Source: Costus lasius
Taxonomy: Eukaryota; Streptophyta; Magnoliopsida; Zingiberales; Costaceae
Direction of reading: 5' to 3'
Assembly (NCBI GenBank): GCA_027563935.2
Contig: CM050446.2
Span: 26,353,501-26,417,500, forward strand
DNA: 64,000 bases
The notes under the pieces are model-generated. The model was not told where the DNA came from, ran no database searches, and worked only from the letters and a program-made list of their open reading frames with translations. Position numbers and translations under genes: made by a program. Shown here in pieces: positions 11,811-21,782 of the stretch; positions within the stretch are counted from its first letter, which is position 1; every line of letters begins with the position of its first letter.

Positions 11811-12890
11811 CTAGGCGTCGTGGACAAACCGGATCATAGTCTCAATGCGGTCGAGCTGGGTAGAAGGGCGCTGCTGAGAAGGTTGTGGCGGTTTAGTTGC
11901 AAGAGGCACATCCTCATCCTCAACTGCTTCTACTCTCCAATTCTGTTGCTCTCGAACAGTAGTACGTGCAGGATTTGGCAGGGGTAACTTCACATCGCTC
12001 CCGGGGACGATCAAGCTGCAAAGTTCACCTTCCTTCACTATCATCTGCATCGAGATGCAAGTATCAAGGTCAAGTCGGCAGTTGCCCCGGGCTTGCTCCC
12101 TCTGGTAGGGATGAATCCCTACTGCAAAAGCAAGTGGGGTAAGAAATCCCCAGAGAGCTATTGCACCCTTCAATGCCCTTGATACCTTATGGAGTTGTCG
12201 AGCAAAGTGAAAAGCAGTGTTGAGGCGGACCCCATGCAGCATAGCCCAAAGAAACTGAAGCTCAGAAGCTTTGACAAGACCATCGGACTCCCCTCGACCG
12301 AAAATAGTATGTGCTAGGACACGGTGCACATATTTCACCACAGGGTTCCTCAGGCAGGTGGCTCTAGCTGTCCTGGTGTCAAAGGGTCGGAAGCTAGTCA
12401 GGTCGGCCCAAAAGTTGCTTGCTTTAAACTCAGTTGGTGTGAGGCGCGTCCCATCCGTAGGAAAACCATAGATTGAGTTCAGCTCAGTCAATGTAAGCAC
12501 ATATTCGGTGTTGTTGAGCCGGAAGGATAGACTGTCGTCATCGTCATCAGTGTGAATGCTAGTATGAAACTCCATGGATGATAAGAACTCCAGTACACTG
12601 GGAATGTTGGTGGGGTAGCAGATGGTGAAGAATTGCTCCCAGCCCATACGTTGAAAGAGCCATTGTACATCTTCGTGGAAGCCTAAGGTGTTCAGCGTCG
12701 CATGATCGAGGAATCGTGTCATCACCACCGGTCGGCGTGAGAGTGCGATGAGCCTGGCAAGCTGTTCAGGATCTCGGCAGATGATCCCATATGGCGTAGG
12801 CGGCAAGGCTGGTGGTGGAAGAGGTTCAGCGGCGGCTTGAGAAGAGAACGACACACGATGCTTGGAGGTGGGTTGCTTGCGTCGAAACAT
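11811..12890 (-). CDS. Putative plant retrotransposon ORF, Athila ORF-1-like
   Basis: A 359-codon uninterrupted frame from MFRRKQPTSKHRVSFSSQ to RIETMIRFVHDA. The middle (about residues 60-280) has the plan of the Athila ORF/putative plant transposon protein group: LNTLGFHEDVQWLFQRMGWE, then EYVLTLTELNSIYGFP, then a KYVHRVLAHTIFGRGESDG stretch resembling the Y/H-R-x-L-x-x-x-I-x-G-R segment. No transmembrane segment is obvious. It lies 3' of gag-protease, where Athila elements carry an extra gene, and is the best-preserved frame of this element. Its biochemical role is unknown. Confidence 0.65.
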   Translation of the reverse strand: MFRRKQPTSKHRVSFSSQAAAEPLPPPALPPTPYGIICRDPEQLARLIALSRRPVVMTRFLDHATLNTLGFHEDVQWLFQRMGWEQFFTICYPTNIPSVLEFLSSMEFHTSIHTDDDDDSLSFRLNNTEYVLTLTELNSIYGFPTDGTRLTPTEFKASNFWADLTSFRPFDTRTARATCLRNPVVKYVHRVLAHTIFGRGESDGLVKASELQFLWAMLHGVRLNTAFHFARQLHKVSRALKGAIALWGFLTPLAFAVGIHPYQREQARGNCRLDLDTCISMQMIVKEGELCSLIVPGSDVKLPLPNPARTTVREQQNWRVEAVEDEDVPLATKPPQPSQQRPSTQLDRIETMIRFVHDA

Positions 12891-13139
12891 CTTGACGGTG
12901 TAGGAGAAGGATAGGAAGACAGCCGGTGCTGAGGAGGAAGCTTTAGAGGCGTCGGTGACGAAGAAGGAAGGTCGGCGGCGCGGAATCGTGGGCGGTGATA
13001 GAAGCTAGGGCAGCGGCGGATGGCGTCATGAGGCGCGGATCGGGCATGGAAAGTTGGGAGAAAGGGTCGCCGGAGGATGGAGAAGATGATGGGAGGTCGC
13101 CGACGGTCGATCGGGCACCAGAGAAGGTGGATCTGGACG

Positions 13140-13490
13140 GCGGCGGCTAGGGTTTCGTACACGGGTGTGTACGGGGTTGTGCAAGCAGCGACGCCTATAA
13201 GAAAATAAGAAAATCATGCACGGCTGTGCACGCATACATACCCCGACCCGTGCAGCTCTAGGCCTGATCTCAGCAAGTAAGTTCATTTACGATGCACGGC
13301 CGTGCATGGATGCACAGGTGAGACCATGCATGGTTCTGTCAAATGCGGGTGCGAAACCAGTTACACGTCACTCCCGTGCACGCCTTCACGCCCATGCCTG
13401 TGCAACGCTCGGTTTCGCGTTGGGAGGAGTTTACCGAGCCGTGCACGGTCGTGCATGGATGCACGGGTGCGACAGTCCATGGCTCGGTGA
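13140..13490. repeat. Array of palindromic gcacggccgtgc-type motifs inside the second LTR element
   Basis: Several copies of acgatgcacggccgtgcatg-like strings and variants (catgcacggctgtgcac, ccgtgcacggtcgtgcatgg) are spread over 350 bases. The same motifs occur in this element's LTRs (10255-10385 and about 19790-19890). The short ORFs here on both strands follow from the repeats. Confidence 0.75.
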
Positions 13491-13620
13491 TGCCTGAAAA
13501 ATCCAAAAAAATTTCCATCAGCGTACAGCTTAGAAAGCACAAATATGAAATAAAAACTGAAAAATAACCAAGTCTAAAGCATGAAAATAAATAAGAAAGT
13601 GAAAGTAAAAGAGTGAGAAA

Positions 13621-13680
13621 GAGGTTGGGTTGCCTCCCAACAAGCGCTTCTTTAGGGTCACTCGCTTGACCAGCATGATG
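13621..13680 (-). other. Conserved retroelement motif LVKRVTLKKRLLGGNP
   Basis: The minus strand reads gtcaagcgagtgaccctaaa and onward, giving LVKRVTLKKRLLGGNPT. A homologous nucleotide string lies at 6568-6612 in the first element, read there in another frame as LNKRFWEAAQ. In both elements it lies immediately next to a palindrome array, marking the boundary between the remnant pol side and the 3' region. Confidence 0.6.
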
Positions 13681-13689
13681 CTCATGGCG

Positions 13690-14098
13690 GGTCTGGTGGT
13701 GGAGAGGCTAAGTAGGTGGCATGGAGCCTCTGCTTTCGTTGTTGCCCATGAAGTACACCTATTAAAATGAGCATAAGATATAATAGTTCTTCTCTAAGTG
13801 TCTTGACAGAACATGGATTAACATAATGGTGAAACACATAGGCCGTCCCAAGGTCAACTAAAATTTTATCTCTAAATGGCTCCAACTCCTTCTTCTTTAA
13901 ATCGGCTCCTGTGGCATCATCAGTGTGTTCATCATAGCCACTATCTTGTCTCCTCCTAGACCAATCGGTTCGTCGGGTCTGTCTCCAAAGTGTTCAGGGA
14001 AAGCTTCGGGGAGGATCTCTATCTTGCTCCTTGACTGTGTAGTACTTTTGCTCACCACTGCTCAGCTCTCCCGGGAACCTGGAAAACAGAATTTATCA
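13690..14098. other. Internal retroelement sequence without a recognisable gene
   Basis: Lies between the protease remnant and the conserved motif, where RT, RNase H and integrase would be in an autonomous element. Short ORFs (67 codons at 13682-13885 minus; the plus-strand frame from 13925) show no RT (YxDD) or integrase (HHCC, DDE) motif. This is the site of the pol deletion. Confidence 0.55.
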
Positions 14099-14428
14099 TT
14101 AATAGCAGGAAGACCATATGACATTGTTCTCATCAATGCGAAAAGTCATTACCCTATGTGGAACATCGATTATAGCTCTGATCGTGGTGAGCAATGGTCT
14201 ATCCAATATAAGAGGGAAAGTTGGGTTCTTGGCTATGTCCAGAATCACAAAGTCTACCGGGATAATTATTCCTTTAAATCGCAATGGTACATTCTTAGCA
14301 ATCCCGAGTGAGTGAAGTCTAGAGCCGTTTCCAAACTGCAGAACTTGAGATGTGAAAATAAGAGTTCCCAAGTTTAGCTTCTCAAAAGTGATGACCGACA
14401 TGATGCTGACTCCATAGCCTAAATCCAA
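14099..14428 (-). pseudogene. Retroviral-type aspartic protease remnant
   Basis: The frame DLGYGVSIMSVITFEKLNLG, then PVDFVILDIAKNPTFPLILDRPLL and RAIIDVPHRVMTFRI follows the plant gypsy protease plan. That plan is an active-site D-x-G-A-S-x-x-x-M, a FPVDF-V-L-D-x segment, and an ILGRPFL loop. Here the active site reads DLGYGVSIM rather than D-L/S-G-A-S, and ILGRP has become ILDRP, so the protease is probably inactive. It lies directly downstream of gag, the normal position. Confidence 0.7.
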
Positions 14429-14600
14429 AAGTGCTCTATCGAATAGAGTATCACCGATCCTGCATGGTATATCGAAAACTACCAGGGTCTTTGACTTTGA
14501 GAGGTAGCTGCTTGCATATGGAATCCTTAGAGTTCTCAGCTGCCACTATTACCGTTTCAGTGTGGAGTGTGTCGAGAGTCTCATGACGACGTTCCTCTTC

Positions 14601-15484
14601 CTAGTTTGTAGATGCTTCCTCTTCATCTCCCACGTGTTCAGCTTCAGATTCCTCTGATTGCTCAACGCCACTTGTCATGACAGCATTGCACTGATCTCTC
14701 GGATTTGCTTCAGGTTGAGCTGGAAGCATTCCTGGGTGTCTAGACAAGGCATTAGTTCGTTGGTCCAGTTTTGCGATCCGGCTTTCCATCATTTTTGAGT
14801 GAGTGGAGACAGAGTCTACCTTCATGTTCAATTGATGAATCTGCTCACTCACAGAGTCATTGTGCTTCATTTGAGTTGCCATGAAGTTTTCCAATATTGA
14901 CTCTAACCTAGACTTTTGAGGAGGATCTTGTTGTCTTTGATTGGCAGATGGATATTGTATCCCAGAAGGAGGCCTGAAATTAGAAGAGAAGTTCTGATTA
15001 GAAAAATTAGTAGGAGGAATTTGCCCTTGATTTAACCTGTAGGAGAAATTCGGGTGATTTCTCCATCCCGGATTGTATGTGTTCGAGTAGGGGTCGTTCT
15101 GATTCCTGAAATTCTCAAAAGCATTGACTTGTTCAGAGGGAGCACTTAAGATGTGGCAATCATCAGAGGAATGTCCTGTCACTCCACAAACATCACAAGT
15201 CATAGAGTTAGAAGTAGAAACATTGATAGAGTCAAATTTATTAGAAAGTGAATCTACTTTAGCTACTAGGGAATTAATCATATTCTTGTCAAACTTCCCT
15301 GAACCTTTAACTGGTTGGCTCCTCTCTCCTGACCACTGATAATGGTTGAGGGTCATGTCCTCTATCAGCTCCATTGCATCATCATAATTTTTGTTCATTA
15401 GTGCCCCACCAGCAGCAGCATCTACAGAAAGTCTAGTCTGGTATAGCAATCCACTGTAGAAGGTGTGGATGATCACCCACTTCT
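14601..15484 (-). pseudogene. gag, C-terminal part with zinc knuckle
   Basis: From WVIIHTFYSGLLYQTRLSVD on, this is the plant gypsy gag C-terminal capsid. It is followed at about residue 95 of the frame by CDVCGVTGHSSDDC, a CCHC knuckle, then a Gln/Asn-rich tail with NPGWRNHPNFSYR. It continues the gag that begins at 17885. The two parts are separated by the solo LTR 15490-17248, and removing it joins PHHGL to QKWVIIHTFY in frame. Confidence 0.8.
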
Positions 15485-15489
15485 GTAGA

Positions 15490-17248
15490 TGATACCTTAC
15501 ATTTTAGTAGTGATTTTTACTGATATTCCATGATGAACTTGGGCCTATTTGAATATTTTTACACTCCTTTAAGGCTTATTTAGTTAAAAATTCAGAATCT
15601 TCACTTTTCGTCTGTCTTATTGAATTTCAGGTAAAATCACCCAATTCTGAAGTCTTTTTGAAGAATCTGAGAGCATGGGGTGATTCCTTATGAGAAGACG
15701 AAGCTGCCCATAAAATTTGGGCTCAATCAGAGCCTTTTCTGGACTTCACGGCCAGGTGAACCCCACGGGGTTCACCGGTGATCTTGCCGAAGGACGAAAC
15801 TCACAGCGCACTTCACTGCCTGGTGAACCCGGCGGGGTTAACTGATGATGTCAGGGTATCTGAAACTCGCCGCACGCTTCACTAGCAGGTGAACCCCACG
15901 GGGTTCACCCGTGATTCTAGCTGATAAAACATGCGCAAAAATATACCGTGGACTTCACTGGTAGGTGAACCCGGCGGGGTTCACCTGTGATTATTTTGCA
16001 ACCGAACTGCACAGAACACTTCACTGGTAGGTGAACCCAGCAGGGTTCACCCGTGATACTATCGTAGCAGTCTGACCTTCACTCGGTTTTCCATGATTTT
16101 GAGCCCGATTCAAGTCCAAATTTGGCAAGTGAGGATTCTTTGAAAAGCCGATTCGAAGGAGAGGGCAAGAAACATAAAAGCCCTAATTCTTGTGCCATAT
16201 TTGGGGAGCAATCGAGGAAAAGGTGAGTTAGGACGAGTTGACCGACACCCATTGAGTATTTTGGCAATTTTGAACCTGATTGATGTCAAAATTTGGCAAG
16301 TGAGGACTTTTTGGAAAACTTACTCGAAGGCGAACAGAAAGAATATAAAAGCCCCAATTTCTGTGACCTAACGATCGAGCAATCGGGTGACAAAGCGGCA
16401 TGGGCGGAAGAACACGGTGATTCGGCGACTCTGGGGTGATTTTTGAAGATCTAATCGTTGGAACTCAATGATTCTTGCTTATTTCCATCAGTTTATCATC
16501 TCCTCCCTCTTAGAAACCTTTTCCTGTGATTTTCTTATGATTAAAGAGAGGATTTTGAGCGTCTCGATGATGGTTGTAGCGTAAACTTAATTTCAAGGCT
16601 AGGTCGAAGCCCTCTGACGATTTTTATCTGCAAATCATGTTTTAATCTTGTTATTCAGATCATATCTTAAGCTTATTTCACTTGATGTATTTATTTCTTG
16701 ATATTTACTATGGCCAAGTATCATCATGTCATAGTTGTTACGGTTCATAACGAGAGTAGGACTGTAACGACCGAACCTTATTGTGAATCTTGCGAAGGCT
16801 CGACACGAAAGTGCTTGTTCTTCGCTCGAGGGTCCACAATCTACCACGGAACTCATTGGGTTTGTCTAGAACGATCCACTGCGAAAGTAGGAGACGTTCT
16901 GGGTAAATACCAGGGTGTACACTCGAAAGAGGGAACCTTGTACCATAGGGTAGATTCCTTATGCATATATGTAAATCTTTGTAACTGGTATTTATTCCTT
17001 AGCGCGATCAAAATCGTCAGAGAGGTGGAAACCAAAGCCCTGATATTCTCTCTCATATATTTTTCTGCCGTAGTTGTTTGATTTCTTGTTTACTGTTCTG
17101 CTTAGTTTTAGTTTTTAAAGTCCCAAAAACCACGATTTGATCAGCTTAGATTCCAAGAATTAGATTTTCTGGTACTCACCTTGTTCCCTGTGGGATTCAA
17201 TATCTTTTGTATTACTTCGACATTTCCGTGCACTTGCGGATAGTGTCA
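15490..17248. mobile_element. Solo LTR (1759 bp) inserted in gag, with 5-bp target duplication
   Basis: It begins TGATACCTTAC and ends GATAGTGTCA on the plus strand, giving TG...CA ends. GTAGA flanks it at 15485-15489 and 17249-17253. Excising it restores the gag frame. The right end (minus sense gacactatccgcaagtgcac) resembles the LTR starts of the two larger elements (cgcaagtgcacgg), so it belongs to the same wider lineage but a different family. It contains five tandem hairpin units at 15739-16060. Confidence 0.85.
15739..16060. repeat. Five tandem hairpin units inside the solo LTR
   Basis: The motif cttcactggtaggtgaaccc followed by ggcggggttcacc recurs at about 15755, 15822, 15889, 15964 and 16030, spaced 66-75 bp. 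Each core (ggtgaaccc-n-gggttcacc) can fold into a stem with a short loop. The central bases vary between ccacgg, ggcggg and agcagg. Confidence 0.85.
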
Positions 17249-17253
17249 GTAGA

Positions 17254-17885
17254 CCATGGTGCGGGGACATCCTCAACAATTCCTTGAACCTATCACATGC
17301 TTCATACAGGGATTCTCCTTCTCGTTGGGCAAAATCGGTTATCTGATTCCTGAGCTGGACGGTTTTGCTTGGTGGGAAATACTTTGACAGAAAAGTTTGC
17401 AATAGCTGTTCCTACGTTGTGATTGATGTCTGCGGTAAAGACTGCAACCATGCCCTAACTCGATCCCTGAGAGAAAAAGGGAAGAGTCTTAGTTTGATAG
17501 CATCAAGCTGAGTACCATTAATTTTTAAAGTGTCGCAGCATTCTAGAAAAATGGATAAATGAAGATTAGGATCGTCAGTGGCTACTCCACTGAATTGATT
17601 CTGTTGCACCATCTGTACAAGTGATGGCTTGATCTCGAAGTTGTTAGCTTCGATAGCAGGCCGCGATATGCTCGAGTGCACAGCAGAGATGGTGGGTGCT
17701 GCAAAGTCTTTTAGAGAGCGGTTGGCATTGGCCTCCATCGTTTGGTTGTCAGAAAACTGTCCTACAAGCTTCAATCTCTTTAAAATTTTTTTGACCAAAC
17801 GAAAAGTACGCTCTATCTCCGGTTCTCCAAGTACAAGTTTCCCTGTTCGCGCTGTGTTCTTGGGCATAAACAAGTGCCTTGACAA
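17254..17885 (-). pseudogene. gag, N-terminal capsid part
   Basis: Contains NQFSGVATDDPNLHLSIFLE, then CDTLKINGTQLDAIKLRLFP and SLRDRVRAWLQSLP, the standard capsid core of Athila/Tat gag. After QTSITT an in-frame TAG (17412-17414, minus) replaces the expected Trp. The frame then continues EQLLQTFLSKYFPPSKTVQL and EGESLYEACDRFKELLRMSPHHGL to the solo-LTR insertion point. So the gag carries one nonsense change plus the insertion. Confidence 0.85.
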
Positions 17886-18034
17886 AGGAGATTAGTAGCA
17901 CCGCACCAAACAAAAATTACAACTAAAAACAAAGAGTAAAGAAACAATAGGTAAACAAACCGAATAAAAAGAAAATGAAATCTAACTAAACCTAGTCTAC
18001 AAATTTTTTGATCGTGTTAATATTGGCAACCTAT

Positions 18035-18052
18035 TCCCCGGCAACGGCGCCA
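18035..18052 (-). other. tRNA-Asp primer-binding site of the second LTR element
   Basis: The plus strand reads TCCCCGGCAACGGCGCCA, identical to the 3' end (with CCA) of plant tRNA-Asp. So the minus strand is its complement, as required for priming. A six-base spacer separates it from the LTR starting at 18059. It shows which LTR is the true 5' LTR and fixes the element's orientation. Confidence 0.9.
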
Positions 18053-18058
18053 AAAACT

Positions 18059-18723
18059 TGATAGGGCCTAGACGGCTGCTGCCACAAGTGCACGGTCTAT
18101 CGCGTAATACAATAAGTATCGATCCCACTAGGACTAGGGGTCAAGTACTAACTGATTAGTCAACTAATAGCTAGGTTAACAATTAATGGAAAAATGTCTA
18201 AATCCTAGTGAAATTAATTAAACTAAAGCTGATTGAAAGCAAACAGAACAGAGAGCAAAGCAAACGGGGTTTTAAATCTATGAGAGAGATTTAGATTTCA
18301 CCACACTGAAGCATGCGGAATTATTAGAGTTTGATATTCTAATCAAGTTTTATCTAAGTTCTCAAGGTAATCCTTCCTAGGGTACAGACGCGCTCCCTCT
18401 CAGGACTCGGTCCGGTATCCGACGTAACCCAAGCCTCCTACTCTCGTGGCTTACCGGGTTAGGTCGGATCCAATGGGATCTGTGAAGAATTAGGGTTCCT
18501 CGGGTGATTTCGAGTGCTCTCGCTAAACGAAATTACCAGTACAGTCTAAGGGGTTCCAATGACAGTGGTTCACCTCTCAGTCCTTCCCACAGCATCTAAG
18601 ACATGCATACATATGGCCAGTACATAAACATGAAATAAAACATCCTAGACATGAATAAAAATAAAGATAAATAGAGAAATATACAGATCAAGTCATAATA
18701 TTCAACATTCATACAGTGGGCTA
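18059..18723 (-). repeat. LTR copy 2, partial (true 5' LTR next to the primer site)
   Basis: The first 665 bp of the LTR, starting TGATAGGGCCTAGACGG. It breaks off at gggcta, where copies 1 and 3 continue cgcccaaacc. In its first 80 bases it has more differences from copies 1 and 3 than those two have from each other. The break joins to minisatellite flank sequence at a three-base overlap (CTA). Confidence 0.85.
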
Positions 18724-18742
18724 TATCCACGATGATGGACAC

Positions 18743-20146
18743 TGATAGGGCCTAGACGGCTGCTACCGCAAGTGCACGGCCTATCGCATAATACAATAAG
18801 TATCGATCCCACGAGGACTAGGGGTCAAGTACTAACTGATCAGTCAACTAATAGCTAGGTTAATAATTAATGGAGAAATGTCTAAATCCTAGTGCAATTA
18901 ATTAAACTAAAGCTGATTGAAAGCAAACAGAACAGAGAGCAAAGCAAATAGGGTTTTAAATCTATGAGAGAGATTCGGGGCTTTAGATTTCACCACACTG
19001 AAGCATGCGGAATTATTAGAATTTGATGTTCTAATCAAGTTTTATCTAAGTTCTCAAGGTAATCCTTCCTAGGGTTCAGACGCGCTCCCTCTCAGGACTC
19101 GGTCCGGTATCCGACGTAACCCAAGCCTCCTACTCTCGTGGCTTACCGGGTTAGGTCGGATCCAATTGGATCTGTGAAGGATTAGGGTTCCTCGGGTGAT
19201 TTTGAGTGCTCTCGCTAAACGAAATTACCAGTCCAGTCTAAGGGGTTCCGATGACTGTGGTTCACCTCTCAGTCCTTCCCACAGCATCTAAGACATGCAT
19301 ACATATGGCCAGTACATAAACATGAAATAAAACATCCTAGACATGAATAAGAACAAAGATAAATAGAGAAATATATAGATCAAGTCATAATATTCAACAT
19401 TCATACAGTGGGCTACGCCCAAACCTCGAAAAGAAAGTTTACACTATCGTATACATCGTGAAATACATCAAATCTCTCATGTAAATGAATTTAAACCAAA
19501 GGGAAGGGCAGATCCTTGATGGAAGAAGGTCCAGCACAAAGATCCACGTTAGAACGAAGGAAGAATAGCGCTGGAACAGAGTTATCGCCCAGAAAATCAC
19601 CCCAAACCCTAGGTTGTTGCCGTTTCGCTTCGTTCTCCTCAACTGCCTGATCAAATCCCCTCATTCTAGTTCCAAAACGTGCGTCTCCTAGTTGGTAAGG
19701 TCTCCCTGAAATTTCGTTCAATTCCGAGCCAGGAATAAAACGTTATGGTCGAAATATCGAACGCCTGTCATGTAGGACGTGGGACGATGCACGGCCGTGT
19801 ATCGGTGCATGGGCACGCCCGTGCACGGCTCGGTTAAGATTATTCTGATGACTTATGATGCATTGTCGTGCATGGATGCACACCCATGGCCATGCACTCT
19901 GTAGAAGGCTCCGTTTGAGCTAAAATTTGGCGTGTAGCTCCATCTCATCATGAGAAATCATCTCATACCTTCAGATTCTCCAAATTCCATCAGAGGCCAA
20001 AAACCTACATTTTCATAAAATAAGGGAAAAGTGAAGACTCTGAAGAATATGAAGCATTTGAGTGCATAAATGAGATAAAGCATGCATTTTACTCCAAAAT
20101 AATAATAAAATTATGTCACGAAGTATTATATTTTTGCATGTCATCA
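18743..20146 (-). repeat. LTR copy 3, full length, with target duplications on both sides
   Basis: 1404 bp from TGATAGGGCC to GTCATCA. GACAC lies at 18738-18742 and 20147-20151. The 19 bases before it (tatccacgatgatggacac) equal the flank left of LTR copy 1. Taken alone it looks like a solo LTR at the original insertion site. Confidence 0.85.
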
Positions 20147-20855
20147 GACACCTTGCCCACGATGTGGATACTAAGGGTGAACCCTAATTTCATCAGAAAC
20201 ATGGTTAACGTGTTGTATCCACGATGATGGACACCCTATCCACGATGTGGATACCAAGGCTGAACCCTAATTTCATCAGAAATAGCGTTAAAGTTCCAGG
20301 TGTCCACGATGATGGATATCAAGGATGAACCCTAAATTCATCAGAAACAGGGCTAAATTGCTAGTAACCATGATAATGAACACCGTGTCCACGATGTGGA
20401 TACCAAGGCTGAACCCTAAATTCATCAGAATTAGACTTACATTGCTGGTGTCCACGATGATGGACACTGTGTCCATGATATGGATACCAAGGCTGAACCC
20501 TAATTTCATCATAAATAGGGTTACATTGCTGGTGTCCACGATAATGGACACCGTGTCCATGATGTAGATACCAAGGCTGAACCCTAATTTCATCATAATT
20601 AGGGTTACATTGCTGGCGTCCACGATGTGGATACGAAGGCTGAACCATATATTCAGCCCTAATGTTATCATAAATAGTGTTCAGATTACTGGTATCCACG
20701 ATGATGGACACCTTGTCCATGATGTGGATACCAAGGTTGAACCTTAAATTCATCGGAAATAGGCTAAAAGTGCTTGTATCCATGGTGATGGACACTCTGT
20801 CCACGATGTGGATGCCAAGGTTGAACCCTAATTTCATCAGAAACAGGGTCCACAG
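20147..20855. repeat. 84-bp minisatellite, about eight units
   Basis: The marker ccacgatgatggacac recurs at about 20221, 20306, 20370 (degenerate), 20454, 20538, 20622, 20698 and 20782, mostly 84 bp apart. Each unit contains an inverted pair tatccacgatgatgga / tccatgatgtggata, then gaaccctaatttcatcag. As 84 is divisible by 3, spurious repetitive ORFs arise on both strands. Confidence 0.9.
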
Positions 20856-21782
20856 TAAGGAAAGACTATGACTTTGGTTTGGTCATCCATGATAGCTTAA
20901 CCTTTATCCACAATAAAAATATTACACAGTATATGAGTTTGGCCACCACTATGTAATTTCTTCGATATTAACTTAGAAGATCTTCTTAATAGACTGCACC
21001 CTCTAGCTTCAACTGCAAAATGGGAAGGAGACGTGGTTAACTTTCTGTAACCAACTAACGAAGAGTTGCACATAAGTTATCAACATGTTACCTGCTATGA
21101 CACAACGAGAAGAATGCCCTCATCGTAGATGAAAGAAGAGCTAGCTAGGGTTCAGGACGTCGGATAAGAGGTCGGCATCAGCGGGAAAATTTTTTGTAGG
21201 TTCTTTCGTGAGGAGGGGCGAGAGAGAGATCAAATCACGTCGATAGTAGCGTGGGAGAGAGAGAGAGAGAGCACGGGCGGGGGTTAATGTATTCGAAAAA
21301 GTAACCCTGGTTAGCTGTAGCGCCGGGTAAAGGGACGTTAATGGGAGCGGGGAGCATTGAGATTTGCTCGATTTGACGCGCTTTAAGATTCATTTCTCGA
21401 ATCGTAGGGGGCTATGCTCAGGTATCTTGAGAAGCCCGCTTGCTTAGGAAATTTTTTCTTGTGAACGAGACGAGCAGCATGCATACAGCACGCGTGGTGC
21501 TCATGCGTGTGAAGCACGCAATGTGTAGGTTGTATGCTGCACACGTGAGACAATTATTGATGTGAGAAACTGCATCCTAGCCTATACGAGGCGCGGATTG
21601 GCGTGTCCATGCAACACTGGACTAAGGACATGTGAAGATTTCTTTGATGATCTAGAATATCAGGAGTGAGGACGCCATAAGAGTAAATCCTAACCTTCAG
21701 ATCTAACCTAAATGGTGTATCTGTATCATTGAACTTGTATCGTTGATCAACATCTTATAGACTTCCCTCTCGATCATTTTCA
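20856..21782. other. Intergenic or transposon-derived DNA, no gene seen
   Basis: No ORF with a recognisable domain. It contains a (GA)n run at about 21251-21272 and GC-rich stretches around 21290-21580. It may be the other side of the MULE whose FAR1 fragment lies at 8489-9060, since the minisatellite continues on both sides of the retrotransposon. That link is inference. Confidence 0.45.

Larger units (their letters stand above)
9229..20146 (-). mobile_element. Non-autonomous Athila/Tat-like LTR retrotransposon with three LTR copies
   Basis: Inserted in the minisatellite with GACAC duplicated on both outer sides (9224-9228 and 20147-20151). Transcription sense is right to left. A perfect tRNA-Asp primer site lies at 18035-18052 beside LTR copy 2. 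Then come gag (split by a solo LTR), a protease remnant, a conserved motif, a 359-codon ORF, and the 3' LTR at 9229-10637. Only about 1.2 kb separates the protease from the 3' ORF and no RT, RNase H or integrase motif is seen, so the element cannot move without help. At the 5' end a partial LTR (18059-18723) is followed by 19 bases of left-flank sequence and a full LTR (18743-20146). Confidence 0.85.

Noticed and set aside
18035..18052. Possible tRNA-Asp gene
   Set aside because: Only the 3' 18 bases including CCA are present, no cloverleaf upstream, and it adjoins an LTR; it is a primer-binding site.
20288..20871. Overlapping 127- and 158-codon minus ORFs and plus ORFs
   Set aside because: All are repeated 28-residue translations of the 84-bp minisatellite.
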